Below, one piece after another: positions 25,752 to 33,657 of a DNA stretch of 64,000 nt. Below the pieces are notes generated by a model. It made no database searches. It saw only the letters and a program-made list of their open reading frames with translations, and had not been told where the DNA came from. The DNA comes from Bradyrhizobium forestalis (GTDB lineage: Bacteria; Pseudomonadota; Alphaproteobacteria; Rhizobiales; Xanthobacteraceae): the NCBI RefSeq assembly GCF_002795245.1, contig NZ_PGVG01000012.1:62001-126000 (forward strand), written 5' to 3'. Position numbers and translations under genes: made by a program. Position 1 is the stretch's first letter. The number at the start of each line of letters is the position of its first letter.

Positions 25752-26855
25752 TCAGCGCTCGTCTTTCATCGCCTTCACCGCGCCGAGAAAATCCGACCAC
25801 ACCTTGCTGCGGCGGGCGCGTTCCTTGACGATGTGATCGACATAAGCGCGAACCTTCTTCACGTCGTCCGCATTGTCCTTGACGATGACGCCCTGCAACT
25901 GGCGCCCGATATGGGCGCCGCCGACGTCGCCGTTGCCGAGAAACGCCGCCTCGAGCGCGGCGGCGTGGGCGATGTTCACGGCCTCCGCGGTCGACATCAC
26001 GGCCGACGGTTTTGACAGCGGCACCTGGTCCCTGGTCTGGCCCCGGCGCAAATCCTGGAAGGTCGTGACAAGGAGATCGGTGACCTCGTCGGGGAAGTTC
26101 ACCGAAATGTCGGCACGGCCGAGCCGTTTGTCGACTTCCTGGCGGATCAACTCCATTTCCAGGGCGGGGTCGGTCAGCGGAAGCACGGTTTCAAAGTTGA
26201 AACGGCGTTTGAGCGCGCTTGACATTTCATGCACACCCCGGTCGCGGAGATTGGCGGTACCGATCACCGAGAAGCCCGGCGCGGCATAGACGCTGGCGCT
26301 CTCGCCGAGCTCGGGTATCGCCATCACCTTTTCCGACAGCACGGAGATCAGGACATCCTGAATCTCGGGCGGACAACGCGTCAGCTCCTCGACGCGCACG
26401 ACACGGCCAAGGCGCATCGCTTCCATGACCGGCGAGGGGACAAGCGCGCGCGGGGTCGGGCCCTCGGCAATCAGCAGCGCATAGTTCCAGCCGTAACGGA
26501 CGTGGTCCTCGGTGACGCCGGTCGATCCCTGCACCACCAGCATGGAGGAGCCGCTGATCGCTGCGGCCAGCAATTCCGATAGCATCGATTTGGCGGTACC
26601 GGGCTCACCCACCAGCATCAGGCCTTGCTCGCTCATCAAGGCGACCAAAGCACGTTCGACCAGCGCATCGTCGCCGTAGAATTTGCGGCGAATGGAGAGC
26701 TTGCTGTCGCCAAGGATGAAGCTGCGGACCGCGCGCGCGGACAGTGCCCATCCCGGCGGCCGTCGGCCCTGATCGGCGGCCTTCAGCGCCGCGAGCTCGT
26801 CGGCGAAGCGGGCTTCGGCGCTGGGGCGAAGCTGCAGGGCGTTTCGTTGTTCCAT
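25752..26855 (-). CDS. MoxR-type AAA+ ATPase (YehL-like position)
   Basis: A 367-residue AAA+ protein. The Walker A is GEPGTAKS (83-90). The Walker B region reads RVVRVEELTRCPPEIQD, with E156-E157 where most family members have Asp-Glu. Sensor 1 is GTANLRDRG (N202) and the arginine finger region is ALKRRF (217-218). The ALVPSPVMEAM insertion before Walker B is typical of MoxR proteins. Such ATPases work as hexameric chaperones with VWA partners; the VWA gene is in the same operon. The start ATG shares one base with the DUF4132 stop (TAATG). Confidence 0.9.
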   Translation of the reverse strand: MEQRNALQLRPSAEARFADELAALKAADQGRRPPGWALSARAVRSFILGDSKLSIRRKFYGDDALVERALVALMSEQGLMLVGEPGTAKSMLSELLAAAISGSSMLVVQGSTGVTEDHVRYGWNYALLIAEGPTPRALVPSPVMEAMRLGRVVRVEELTRCPPEIQDVLISVLSEKVMAIPELGESASVYAAPGFSVIGTANLRDRGVHEMSSALKRRFNFETVLPLTDPALEMELIRQEVDKRLGRADISVNFPDEVTDLLVTTFQDLRRGQTRDQVPLSKPSAVMSTAEAVNIAHAAALEAAFLGNGDVGGAHIGRQLQGVIVKDNADDVKKVRAYVDHIVKERARRSKVWSDFLGAVKAMKDER

Positions 26856-29800
26856 TACCAGGCCACCTTGTTGCGCCAGTCGGCGGCAAAGCCGCTGCCG
26901 GCGGCCGCAATCTGATGAAGGTCGTTCCAGACTTCGCTCAACAGCACGGGCGGTACCTCGTTGAGCGCCAGCTGCGCGCCGTAGCTCGACCGCTGCCCCT
27001 TGCGCGCACGCACGAATTTGGCCGCGACCAACGCCACCGCACGATTCTCTTCCGGAAGCGGCGACCCGGTGAACTCGATCACGGCGTTGATCGCGATGCC
27101 GGCGAACGGCTTGATGTATTGCGTGAACCAGCCGCCGTCTTCGGCCTGCGCGCGGTCATAGCCCAGCTTTTGCGCCGCGCTGCGCAGCTTGAACGCTTCG
27201 ATGATGTATCCGGCCCGATCGTCGATGGAGCCTCCGACTGCGCTTGCCAGCACCGGGCGATCCAATTGGTTGAACAGCGGCTCAACCTTGTAGTCCGCGA
27301 GGTGCTGTTTCCAGTTTTCGCTCTGTTCGGCCGTCAGCTGTGAACGATGCGCCAGTTGGACCGTGGCGAAGGAGGCAGGATCGACCGCATTGTCGCTGCT
27401 GTCGGTCAGGGACAGATCTTCGAGCGGCCGGAACGAGGTGACGATGTCACCTTGCGCGTCGATGCCTAGCCAGATCAGGCGCTGCACCAAGCGTCCGACG
27501 ATCGGGTGCTCGAGCAGGAAGCGTTGCCAATCGGCAAGCTGCCAGCGTCGACCGACGCAGAGCGCTTCGTACAGTCGCTTGGCCTGGAATTCGTGAACCT
27601 GCTTCAATTCCTTCTTGGCGTTCGCGAGGGCCTTCTTGGCCTCTGCGGCGCTTTCCTTGTCCGGCCCGTCGCCGACCTGGGGCAGGCTCTTCACCACCTT
27701 GCCGTCGGGATTGTAGAGCGTCAGCACGTCTTCGGCATCGAGCTTGGCCTGATAGAGGCGGCTGCCGATTTCAAGGTCGAGAATGGCGCGCTCGTCGAGA
27801 CCTGCCGTCGGAATGGTGCGGTCGGCCAGCTCGTCGGTGGTCCAGTCCCGTTCGTCGGCAAGGCGTTCGACCAGCGCTTGCGCCAGCACCTGCACCGCGT
27901 TGGTGCGATGGCGGCGGGCGACCGACAGCAGCATCTGGAGCGCGGCCGAGGAGGTATGGCCGCTGAGATATTCCGCGAGCGCCTTGACTTGCGCTGTCCT
28001 CCTGTAGTGGTCGCGCATATAGGTGCGGACCATCTGCACCGCGAAGGTGCCTTCCGCGCGCGTCGCTAGCCCAAGGATGCCACGATCGGCCTGGGCATTG
28101 TTGAGATAGATCCCGAGCTTTTCCGCGCGCAGATCGGCAAACGCCTTCTCATATGTATAGGAGCGGTAGAACTCGTTATTCCAGCGCTTGGCATAATCCT
28201 GATATTGCTCGTAGCGCTGCTGGGCGTGGGCCTTGGCATGAGCATTGGCGTCGTCTTCGGAGCAATGCGCTGCGTCATAGCGCAGGAAGCTGCCGAGGAT
28301 GTGGCGGCCGAGCGCCTCGGCGCTTTCGGGAGCGAGCTGATCGAGCCAGAGCGAGAACAGCGCGTTGCCAGCGGGTTGCGCGAGCTTTCCCGCGAGCGCG
28401 ATCCACCAGCGTGGCACGTCTGCCGGAACGGTGCCGCCGCTCGCCCATTTGAGGGCGGGGAGGGTGTCGAGCGGAAACCAGCCGATATCCTTGGCCTTCT
28501 TGCCTTTCAAACCGGTGGCCGCGTCCTTGATCAGGATCTCCGGCGAGACGTAGCCGGAGATGTCGACATCGAGCCGTCGCAGCGCGCCGAGGAGGGCAGC
28601 CCGCACCAGTTCGGACTTCTCCTTGCCGAGCGCTTTCTGCATGGGTTCGATGGCGCTCTCGGCACCGATGGCCCCGAGCATCTCGGCGACGCCAGAACGG
28701 ATGTCCTGTTTGCTGTCGGAAAGGAACGGCAGCAAACGTTGCTCGATGCCGTCGACTTCCAGCAGCAAGGCACGGGCAGGCTTGTTGAAGGATTTCTTGG
28801 ACGACAGCGCGTGGGTCAGGACGGTGTTGAAATAGCGCGCGGGCAGTTTCGGAAACACGCGAAGCACCCCCAGCGCGTTCAGAACCGGCGGATCGTGAAA
28901 ATCCGTTGCCGCCGCTTGCCCCAATGCTTGGTCAAGCACATCGAAGTGAGCTGCCAGATAGGGCCAGATCTTTTCCGGGGCTAGGTCTTCGGAAAGGCCG
29001 GCGTTCAGCGCGTGCTTCGCCAGTTCGTTGGGTTCGAGATCCTTCTGCATTAGCGTCGTCACGGAACGCAGATCGACCCCTTTGGTCAGTCGCGAATGAA
29101 TAGCGGCGGAAATCGCTCCGTGGCCCCTCAGCAAATTCCCCATATACCAATGCGGATTGGTTGCTCGGTAGGTCTCAATGGTGCGCGCGCGGCAGAGGTG
29201 CCAAAGCGTCAGGTCTGGATTGTTGAACGGCGGATCGGCCGCGGCCTCCGTGTAGTAGGGCGCGAAGGGGGCGACAATCCCGAGCGCGGTGATCGCGGCT
29301 TCATTGATCGGATCGCTCGACGCCAGGTAGGCGCAGTATCGGTCGGCGACGGCGCGATCGAACGGTTGGGGCGATACTGGAAGGGCCGACTTCGACCAGG
29401 ATTTCCGTTGCTCGGCCGTGGCTTGTTCGTAATATCCCTTTTGCCGCTCGTAGTGCTTCATGGAATTGGCGTAGGCCTTGTCGAGCAGGGCGTAATAGCC
29501 GGCCTTGACGTCGTCGGACATCGGCGTCGGTGCCGGCAACGCGGCCGCTGGCGGCGCGAGCACTTCGGTTCCGTCGGCGGCGAGATAGCCTTCGGCGCCG
29601 TCGCCCTGCAATGTGCGCACGGTCCGGGCGGCTTCAGCGCTGACGAATGACGATCCGAGTCCGAGCTCGATGACCTTGCGGACGTTCTTGGATGTTTCGT
29701 TGGCGAGATGGTTCTCGAGTAAAGGTCGTGCCCGTTCGCCCATAACCAGCGGCAGGATCTGCGCGGCTTGCGCGCGCGCCGTCGGATTGCCGTCGGCCAG

Positions 29801-30643
29801 GGTCTGCATCACGCTGGCGGCAAGAGTCTCGGGCGATGCCGCGAGCAGCGCGTTCTGGGCTGCCTCACGAACGGCTTTGCTGGGGGACAACAAATATTGC
29901 TGGTAGACGAGCTGAAAATATTCGTTCCTGAGAACGCCGAACTGCTTCAGAACATGAATGACAATGGCCTGGCTCGGACGATCGTATTTCGCAAAGGACT
30001 CGATGACCGCCGGCTTCTCCGCCAGCAGGCCATGTTCGAAGTCGAACTGCGATCCGAGGTCACGCTGACCAAGATAATATGGGTGGGTCTTCTCCAGAAC
30101 GAGCAGGTCTAACGCAAGCACGGTCGCACTGTCGTCGGTATCGCGCCAGCTCAGCACTGTCGAGAGATCGGTTGCTGGCTTCTGCTGCGTATGCAGGCCG
30201 AGTTGACCTAGGGCAAAAAAGCCCCGAAGCCATATCGGGCTCGGCCCTTTATGGGCGAAGACTCCGTAGCGAGAGCCCTTGTGAGGCTGCGTGAGCACCT
30301 CGAGGTAGCGCCTTATCCACGTCGTTTCGGGTCCATGTTGCCGCTTGAGAACATTGCCGCGGGCTGCAATCGACTTCTGCTGCGCGGCCTGAGCCGCGGG
30401 CGTATGCTGGTAGTGGTTGAGAGCGGCGTTGACGGCATTTGCCTGTTGCTCGAGCTCAAGCAGAACGGAACTGGCTTCGCCCGTCAAGACATAGGCGATG
30501 GCGCGTTTGGCGAGGTCCGGGCTGATCGTCTCCAGCCGCTTGAGGTCGGTCACGATCTCCCGGACCGTGGCATTGTCGGCTTCGGTGGCAGGTACGCCCG
30601 CCGGCTTGCCGATGCCGATCACCGATTTGAGAAAATCAAACAT
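26855..30643 (-). CDS. DUF4132-domain protein (YehI/MolR-like), 1262 aa
   Basis: The first and largest gene of the operon. Much of the protein looks like an alpha-solenoid: HEAT-like repeats are visible near residues 255-340 (AVREAAQNALLAASPETLA..., ARAQAAQILPLVMGERARPLL) and around 625-690 (DIRSGVAEMLGAIGAESAI, LVRAALLGALRRLDVD). The C-terminal third, with the FNQLDRPVLAS and WFTQYIKPFAGIAINA segments, matches the position of the DUF4132 domain. In E. coli the family includes YehI and MolR. A scaffold or target-recognition role is likely but unproven. No signal peptide or membrane segment is visible. The ribosome site is weak (GCAGG). Confidence 0.88.
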   Translation of the reverse strand: MFDFLKSVIGIGKPAGVPATEADNATVREIVTDLKRLETISPDLAKRAIAYVLTGEASSVLLELEQQANAVNAALNHYQHTPAAQAAQQKSIAARGNVLKRQHGPETTWIRRYLEVLTQPHKGSRYGVFAHKGPSPIWLRGFFALGQLGLHTQQKPATDLSTVLSWRDTDDSATVLALDLLVLEKTHPYYLGQRDLGSQFDFEHGLLAEKPAVIESFAKYDRPSQAIVIHVLKQFGVLRNEYFQLVYQQYLLSPSKAVREAAQNALLAASPETLAASVMQTLADGNPTARAQAAQILPLVMGERARPLLENHLANETSKNVRKVIELGLGSSFVSAEAARTVRTLQGDGAEGYLAADGTEVLAPPAAALPAPTPMSDDVKAGYYALLDKAYANSMKHYERQKGYYEQATAEQRKSWSKSALPVSPQPFDRAVADRYCAYLASSDPINEAAITALGIVAPFAPYYTEAAADPPFNNPDLTLWHLCRARTIETYRATNPHWYMGNLLRGHGAISAAIHSRLTKGVDLRSVTTLMQKDLEPNELAKHALNAGLSEDLAPEKIWPYLAAHFDVLDQALGQAAATDFHDPPVLNALGVLRVFPKLPARYFNTVLTHALSSKKSFNKPARALLLEVDGIEQRLLPFLSDSKQDIRSGVAEMLGAIGAESAIEPMQKALGKEKSELVRAALLGALRRLDVDISGYVSPEILIKDAATGLKGKKAKDIGWFPLDTLPALKWASGGTVPADVPRWWIALAGKLAQPAGNALFSLWLDQLAPESAEALGRHILGSFLRYDAAHCSEDDANAHAKAHAQQRYEQYQDYAKRWNNEFYRSYTYEKAFADLRAEKLGIYLNNAQADRGILGLATRAEGTFAVQMVRTYMRDHYRRTAQVKALAEYLSGHTSSAALQMLLSVARRHRTNAVQVLAQALVERLADERDWTTDELADRTIPTAGLDERAILDLEIGSRLYQAKLDAEDVLTLYNPDGKVVKSLPQVGDGPDKESAAEAKKALANAKKELKQVHEFQAKRLYEALCVGRRWQLADWQRFLLEHPIVGRLVQRLIWLGIDAQGDIVTSFRPLEDLSLTDSSDNAVDPASFATVQLAHRSQLTAEQSENWKQHLADYKVEPLFNQLDRPVLASAVGGSIDDRAGYIIEAFKLRSAAQKLGYDRAQAEDGGWFTQYIKPFAGIAINAVIEFTGSPLPEENRAVALVAAKFVRARKGQRSSYGAQLALNEVPPVLLSEVWNDLHQIAAAGSGFAADWRNKVAW

Positions 30644-30793
30644 GCCTGCATTTCTGGATTGAAGATCGATAGTAGCGTCCGCATATCACGGCTGCACGAA
30701 CAAATGCTCACCTTCAACCAGAACTAGCGTCGATTCGTGGCTGCGCCACGCGAAGCGTGGTCCCCCGGGCCGACAGCCGCTTCGATTGTCGCC

Positions 30794-30816
30794 GATACCA
30801 ACAGAGATACCAACAG
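30794..30816. repeat. Spaced tandem direct repeat GATACCAACAG x2
   Basis: Two exact 11-bp copies separated by one base lie 122 bp inside the putative right attachment site. Short direct repeats near an att core are often arm-type binding sites for tyrosine integrases or excisionases; that role is inferred from position only. Confidence 0.5.
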
Positions 30817-30937
30817 CCTGTCGTGCCGTCTTAATTCGCCTGCCCCTCGAAGGCTGAAAGGGTCCCGTGTGGGTCGAAATGAACCTTTCGATCGCCATTG
30901 CCAGGATAAGCCATTGAAATCACAGGAAATGCGACCG

Positions 30938-30953
30938 CCCTCCGAGCGCACCA
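30938..30953 (+). repeat. Copy of the tRNA-Leu 3' end (candidate att site)
   Basis: The 16 bases CCCTCCGAGCGCACCA are identical, and in the same orientation, to the last 16 bases of tRNA-Leu(GAG) at 19981-19996, including the CCA. The upstream part of the tRNA is absent. This is the expected right-end scar of integration into the tRNA gene. Confidence 0.65.
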
Positions 30954-31203
30954 GCCTCAAGCTTGGCGTTGAAATCGCTGAGTTTTTTTCGTCGGATTAC
31001 GACTGCTGTGGCTACGAAAGCTATCCGAGCGTTTCTATCCTTCCCGGGGTTCAGTTGGATGGTCGCCTTCATCTTCGTCATCTTTCAAGTTGATTGTCTC
31101 GCCTAGCGATTCCATGACAGCCCCTATTCAAGCCGTAGTTCTCCATCATTCTTGCGGCACGTAGGTCGACCAAGGCGGAAGGCGAAGGGAGAGGGGGCTC
31201 CGG

Positions 31204-31458
31204 TTAGCTATCGTCCATCAGGGCCATCCAAATATCGTGCTTGGTGAATGGTGGACGGTCGTCGTCGTTATCCCACTCAAAAAGCGCCCGACGATATTCT
31301 TCGGTTGCGATGTTGTTGAGCTCGTCGTCAGTGTCGGGCAGCAGTTTGGCAGCCCGCTTTGCCAACAGATCGCCAACGTCGCCGCTCAGGGCGGCCGTAT
31401 TGCGATGTGACGTTTGCGATGTGACGTGGCGGAGAGCGTCTCTGCCGCTAATGTTCAA
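31204..31458 (-). CDS. Hypothetical small acidic protein downstream of the antitoxin
   Basis: An 84-residue frame I do not recognise, 18 nt downstream of the antitoxin gene on the same strand. The C-terminal half, LLPDTDDELNNIATEEYRRALFEWDNDDDRPPFTKHDIWMALMDDS, is acidic and looks coding. The N-terminal part crosses a 14-bp tandem duplication (31401-31427) and would start at a TTG, so the real protein may be shorter or the gene may be frame-disturbed. No domain is evident. Confidence 0.4.
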   Translation of the reverse strand: MNISGRDALRHVTSQTSHRNTAALSGDVGDLLAKRAAKLLPDTDDELNNIATEEYRRALFEWDNDDDRPPFTKHDIWMALMDDS

Positions 31459-31476
31459 CTATGCCAATCTCGACTG

Positions 31477-31752
31477 TCACGCCGCCTTCTGTAGCTTGAT
31501 CCCGGGGCGTAGCCCCGCGCGCTGCGCAAGCCGGACCAGCATGCTCAGGCTGAACCGGTTGATCTTTCCGTTCTTGATCTCCGATATCCGAGCCTGGGTA
31601 ACCCCGAGTTGTTCCGCCGCCTCGGTCTGCGTCAATCCGGACTTGTTCAGCCATTTGTTGATCCCGGAAAGCAACTTGGCGCGCATCTCAAGCTCTGCGG
31701 CTTCTTCCTCGGAGAAGAGGTCGTGGAATACTGATCTTGCCATTATCGTCAC
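31477..31752 (-). CDS. HigA-like XRE-family antitoxin
   Basis: A 91-residue protein with a Cro/CI-type helix-turn-helix: LTQTEAAEQLGVTQARISEIKNGKINRFSLSMLVRLAQRAGL. The N-terminal acidic helix, with the sequence FSEEEAAELEMRAKLLSGINKWLNKSG, is typical of antitoxins that wrap their RelE/HigB partner. The order is toxin first, antitoxin second, with a 4-nt overlap between the toxin stop and this start, as in HigBA loci. It should repress its own operon through the palindrome at 32061-32100. It appears intact although the toxin is not. Confidence 0.85.
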   Translation of the reverse strand: MTIMARSVFHDLFSEEEAAELEMRAKLLSGINKWLNKSGLTQTEAAEQLGVTQARISEIKNGKINRFSLSMLVRLAQRAGLRPGIKLQKAA

Positions 31753-32063
31753 CTGATCTGTCTGAGCCGCGCTTTGGCGACGTCGATGTCCCGTTTGGCC
31801 GTTGCCTGTGTTTTCTTCTGGAACGCATGCAGCACGTGAACAACGTCGCCGATCGTGGTCAGGTAGATGATCCGGTAAGCGCCGGATGCCTGACGTATCC
31901 TGATCTCGCGAACGCCGGGGCCGACCGACGACATGGGCTTCCAGTCAGAAGGATTTTCGCCGATCTGAACCTGAAACAATTGATATCCAGCTTCGCGTCA
32001 CGCGTCGTTCGGGAAGGCTTCGACATCGGACCGGCTGCTGCCGTGCCACCTCACTTCCTTCAT
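31749..32063 (-). pseudogene. HigB/RelE-type toxin interrupted by an in-frame TGA
   Basis: From the ATG at 32063 the frame reads MKEVRWHGSSRSDVEAFPNDA, then a TGA at 31998-32000. It then continues without shift as REAGYQLFQVQIGENPSDWK, PMSSVGPGVREIRIRQ and VVHVLHAFQKKTQAT. The two halves together make one 104-codon RelE/HigB-type toxin; the FPxDA-RREAGYQL and HAFQKKTQ motifs are standard for the family. TGA probably replaces CGA (Arg). A remnant of 76 residues could start at TTG 31979 but would lack the first strand and helix. Either the toxin is inactivated, or it depends on readthrough. Confidence 0.8.
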
Positions 32064-32100
32064 TATCTGACTATGCCAATTCTGGCATAGTCAGATAATG
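32061..32100. promoter_or_regulatory. Perfect 18-bp-arm palindrome, operator of the toxin-antitoxin locus
   Basis: CATTATCTGACTATGCCA (32061-32078) and its exact reverse complement TGGCATAGTCAGATAATG (32083-32100) surround a 4-bp spacer. The left edge contains the toxin start codon on the minus strand. XRE antitoxins bind symmetrical operators of this kind over their own promoter. ATTATCT/AGATAAT elements inside the arms could double as -10 boxes. Confidence 0.75.
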
Positions 32101-32178
32101 CGGCTTGGCGTCGGACACTGGCCTTGAAAGAAAGCCGGTGGTACGCGTGGGTGCCGAGTTTTCTTGCGTGCCCAGCGG

Positions 32179-33399
32179 TCAAATCAGCGTCGTCGCGACG
32201 CCGGCCACGGCGCTGAAGGCGACGACGAGGAGCGGAGGAGCGCGCCACGCCACCAGCAGGACGAAGCCGGCAAGCGCGATGCCGAAATCTCTCGGCGCGT
32301 GCACGGTCGTCGTCCATACCGGATCGTACAATGCAGCGCCGAGCACGCCGACCACCGCGGCGTTGACGCCCCGCATCATGGCCTGGGCGCCGGCCCGCTT
32401 CCGGAACGAATCCCAGAACGGCAGGGCGCCGAGCAGAATCAGGATCCCCGGCAGGAAGATGCCGGCGAGGCCAAGCACGGCGCCGGCAAGCCCGTGCGGA
32501 TCCGGAGTGACCACCGTGCCGAGATAGGCCGCGAAGGTGAAAAGCGGACCGGGCACCGCCTGAGCGGCACCATAGCCGGCGAGGAAGGCATCGTCGCTCA
32601 GCCAGCCCGGCGCGACGAAGGCCTCGCGGAGGAGAGGGAGCACGACATGACCGCCGCCGAAGACGAGCGCGCCGGAGCGATAGAACGCGTCGAACAAGGC
32701 GACGCCTGAGGATCCCGTCAACCCGCGTAACGCGGGAAGCCCCACCAGCAGAATGAAGAACATCCCAAGCGTGATCAGGCCAACGGTTCGCGACACCGGA
32801 ATTTCGACGTGCCCAGACGGCGCAGCCGCCTCGCTCCGGCACAGCCAAAGACCGGCGAGGCCGCCGAGGACGATCGCGCCGATCTGTGCAATCGACGCCG
32901 TGCTGAAGAGGATGATCAGTGCCGCCACCACCGCGATCGACGCGCGCTCGCGGTCCGGACAGAGGTTGCGCGCCATGCCCCAGACTGCCTGCGCCACGAT
33001 CGCGACCGCCGTCAGCTTCAACCCGTGCAGCAGGCCGGCCCCGACCGGCCCGGTCAACGCCCCGGCCCCATAGGCGAAGAGGACAAGTGCCGCGGCTGAC
33101 GGCAGCGTGAAGCCGGTCCAGGCGGCGAGGGCACCCAGGTAACCGGCGCGCATCAGCCCGATCGAGAATCCGACCTGGCTGCTGGCGGGGCCCGGCAGGA
33201 ATTGGCACAGGCCGACCAAGTCGGCATAGGCGTGCTCGTCGATCCACTTCCGCCGCACGACGAACTCGTCGCGGAAGTAGCCGATGTGGGCGATCGGGCC
33301 GCCGAAGCAGGTCAGCCCGAGCTTGAGGAAGATGCGCAGCACCTCGAGCGGCGAGCCGCGGTGGGCGGGGACGGTCGCGGTTTCAGCGGTGAGATCCAT
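32179..33399 (-). CDS. chrA: Chromate transporter, two-domain ChrA
   Basis: A 406-residue inner-membrane protein made of two homologous CHR halves. The first half has FLKLGLTCFGGPIAHIGYFRDE and VGLCQFLPGPASSQVGFSIG. The second has SGALVFGGGHVVLPLLREAF and GYGAAQAVPGPLFTFAAYLG. The paired FGGP/FGGGH and LPGP/VPGP motifs are diagnostic. It exports chromate, driven by the proton motive force. No chrB or chrF regulator is adjacent. It is the first complete gene beyond the toxin-antitoxin locus and is transcribed away from the catabolic cluster's divergent arm. Confidence 0.93.
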   Translation of the reverse strand: MDLTAETATVPAHRGSPLEVLRIFLKLGLTCFGGPIAHIGYFRDEFVVRRKWIDEHAYADLVGLCQFLPGPASSQVGFSIGLMRAGYLGALAAWTGFTLPSAAALVLFAYGAGALTGPVGAGLLHGLKLTAVAIVAQAVWGMARNLCPDRERASIAVVAALIILFSTASIAQIGAIVLGGLAGLWLCRSEAAAPSGHVEIPVSRTVGLITLGMFFILLVGLPALRGLTGSSGVALFDAFYRSGALVFGGGHVVLPLLREAFVAPGWLSDDAFLAGYGAAQAVPGPLFTFAAYLGTVVTPDPHGLAGAVLGLAGIFLPGILILLGALPFWDSFRKRAGAQAMMRGVNAAVVGVLGAALYDPVWTTTVHAPRDFGIALAGFVLLVAWRAPPLLVVAFSAVAGVATTLI

Positions 33400-33657
33400 G
33401 CGTCACACGTCGTCGAACAGGGCGATGAAACCGAAATCCATATGCTGTTGCCGGCGGCAGTGGAAGAGCGTTGTCGTGGGGCCTGCGACGGTCATCGGAT
33501 TTCGACAGTCGATGCCCCAGCGCGGTCGTCCGGCGATATGGCAAGCCGGCCGCCTGGACGCGCGAACCCAAGCTCAACGATCGAACCCAGTGCCGCCGCA
33601 GTGTAGGAGGACCGCACAGTGCTTTCGTAACCGTTCGTCGCCTCCTTGCGGCTGACG

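Larger units (their letters stand above)
19981..30953. mobile_element. Probable tRNA-Leu-integrated island carrying the DUF4132/MoxR/DUF5682/VWA/SWIM operon
   Basis: The segment is bounded by a direct repeat of the tRNA-Leu 3' end (CCCTCCGAGCGCACCA at 19981-19996 and 30938-30953). Beyond each copy there is further weak similarity: GGC(A/G)TTGAAATC and then a T run. This is the arrangement left when an element inserts into a tRNA 3' end and restores it. The interior holds one five-gene operon and about 560 bp of apparently non-coding DNA. No integrase is visible, so it would be a stabilised or decayed element. The base composition is close to that of the flanks, so age or chance similarity cannot be excluded. 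Confidence 0.55.
30644..31203. other. Non-coding stretch at the island end
   Basis: About 560 bp without a convincing gene; the open frames here have atypical composition and no recognisable motif. It should hold the promoter of the five-gene operon (toward the minus strand). It also contains a spaced direct repeat of GATACCAACAG (30794-30804, 30806-30816) and the tRNA 3'-end copy at 30938-30953. The sequence AAGCCATTGAAATCAC at 30910-30925 resembles the tRNA-flanking TTGAAATC block seen beyond both att copies. Confidence 0.5.

Noticed and set aside
30938..30953. A second tRNA gene
   Set aside because: Only the last 16 nt match; no anticodon or D arm is present upstream, so it is a fragment rather than a gene.
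30737..31093. 118-codon plus-strand frame in the gap after the island operon
   Set aside because: No motif, odd composition and it crosses the tRNA-end copy; treated as non-coding.
31385..31430. CRISPR-like repeat
   Set aside because: Only two 13-bp copies, one base apart, without spacers or cas genes; no CRISPR array is seen anywhere in the window.
32179..33247. Second minus-strand frame across the chromate transporter
   Set aside because: Arg/Gly/Pro-rich and out of frame with the ChrA motifs.
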